Positions 63,531 to 64,000 of a stretch of DNA of 64,000 nucleotides are shown piece after piece. Under the pieces are notes generated by a model. That model was given only the letters and a program-made list of their open reading frames with translations. It was not told the origin of the DNA and made no database searches. The DNA comes from Agelaius tricolor (Eukaryota > Chordata > Aves > Passeriformes > Icteridae): contig JALJCS010000007.1 in assembly GCA_023055355.1 (NCBI GenBank), positions 468,001-532,000 on the forward strand, in the 5' to 3' direction. How positions within the stretch are numbered: the first letter of the stretch is position 1; each line of letters opens with the position of its first letter. Position numbers and translations under genes: made by a program.

Positions 63531-63910
63531 CTGACACCTCGCTGCCTTTCCTTAAAGGTCCAACTGGAGATTCCCGCTAATAACCGGGATAATCGAGTCC
63601 TGCTGTGCCGCAGGGCTGGGGCTGCCAGGCTGGGGAGAGGGAAAAGGAGCAGGAGGAAAAGAAACACAACCAGAAGAAACACAGCTCAAAGAAACACAAC
63701 TCAAAGAAACACAACTGAAAGGTGCTTTGGAGTCGCTGCCTTTCCTTACAGGTCCAACTGGAGATTCCCGCTAATAACCGGGATAATCGAGTCCCCTGCA
63801 CCGCGGGGCTGGGGCTGCCAGGCTGGGGACAGGGAAAAGGGACAGGAGGAAAAGAAACAATCTAAAAGAAACACAACTAAGAGAAACACACCACACAAAG
63901 GTGCTTTGCA
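63530..63910. repeat. 194-bp direct duplication with AAGAAACACAACT units
   Basis: 'gctgcctttccttaaaggtc' at 63541 recurs at 63735 ('cttacaggtc'), together with 'attcccgctaataaccggga'. Between the cores, 'aagaaacacaactc' repeats three to four times. Confidence 0.92.
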
Positions 63911-64000
63911 GGCTGCTCCTGGCCAGGTTGTACAAGCAAAGCTGCCAGAATATTTTGGGAGCCCCGAGAGCACTCCCCCAATTTAACTCACTGGGTTAAT

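Overview
This window is nuclear DNA from a bird, most likely a songbird. The clues are many 3'-end fragments of CR1-type LINEs (the main avian retroposon), solo LTRs resembling those known from passerine genomes, dense GC-rich minisatellites, and compact introns with GT-AG splice sites. Species cannot be fixed by reading alone.

Two protein genes are present, both on the + strand, in the STIM1-RRM1 order also found on human 11p15.4. Positions 1-12.4 kb hold the 3' end of STIM1, the ER calcium sensor: a short exon (1099-1165) with an in-frame extended form to 1489, an 8-kb intron, the last coding exon (9215-9767, ending in the lysine-rich tail) and a roughly 2.6-kb 3'UTR with a poly(A) signal at 12394. 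A 4-kb spacer of minisatellites and CR1 pieces follows. A TATA-less CpG-island promoter (about 16.38-16.87 kb) then opens RRM1, the large subunit of ribonucleotide reductase. I could place all 19 RRM1 coding exons (16789-35036). They join in phase to a 792-residue protein, the same length as the human one, with every catalytic and allosteric residue I checked in place. Poly(A) signals lie at 35677 and 35975.

From about 36 to 64 kb I find no convincing protein gene. This stretch holds a CpG-rich block followed by a long purine-rich tract (36.4-37.6 kb), several near-identical CR1-derived segments, many minisatellites (some with higher-order structure), at least five LTR-like elements, and islands of non-repetitive AT-rich sequence rich in TAAT/ATTA sites (for example 42.6-43.0, 46.6-46.9, 50.6-51.2 and 62.1-63.5 kb) plus a CpG island at 47.15-47.77 kb. 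The islands look like conserved regulatory DNA of a developmental gene outside the window, but that is inference.

The most notable points are the preserved STIM1 long-isoform exon, minisatellites that press against splice sites (intron 18 of RRM1 is almost entirely two arrays, one made of acceptor-like units), an array of repeated poly(A) hexamers in an LTR-like element, and near-identical CR1-derived copies in both orientations. No previously undescribed multi-gene system is evident.
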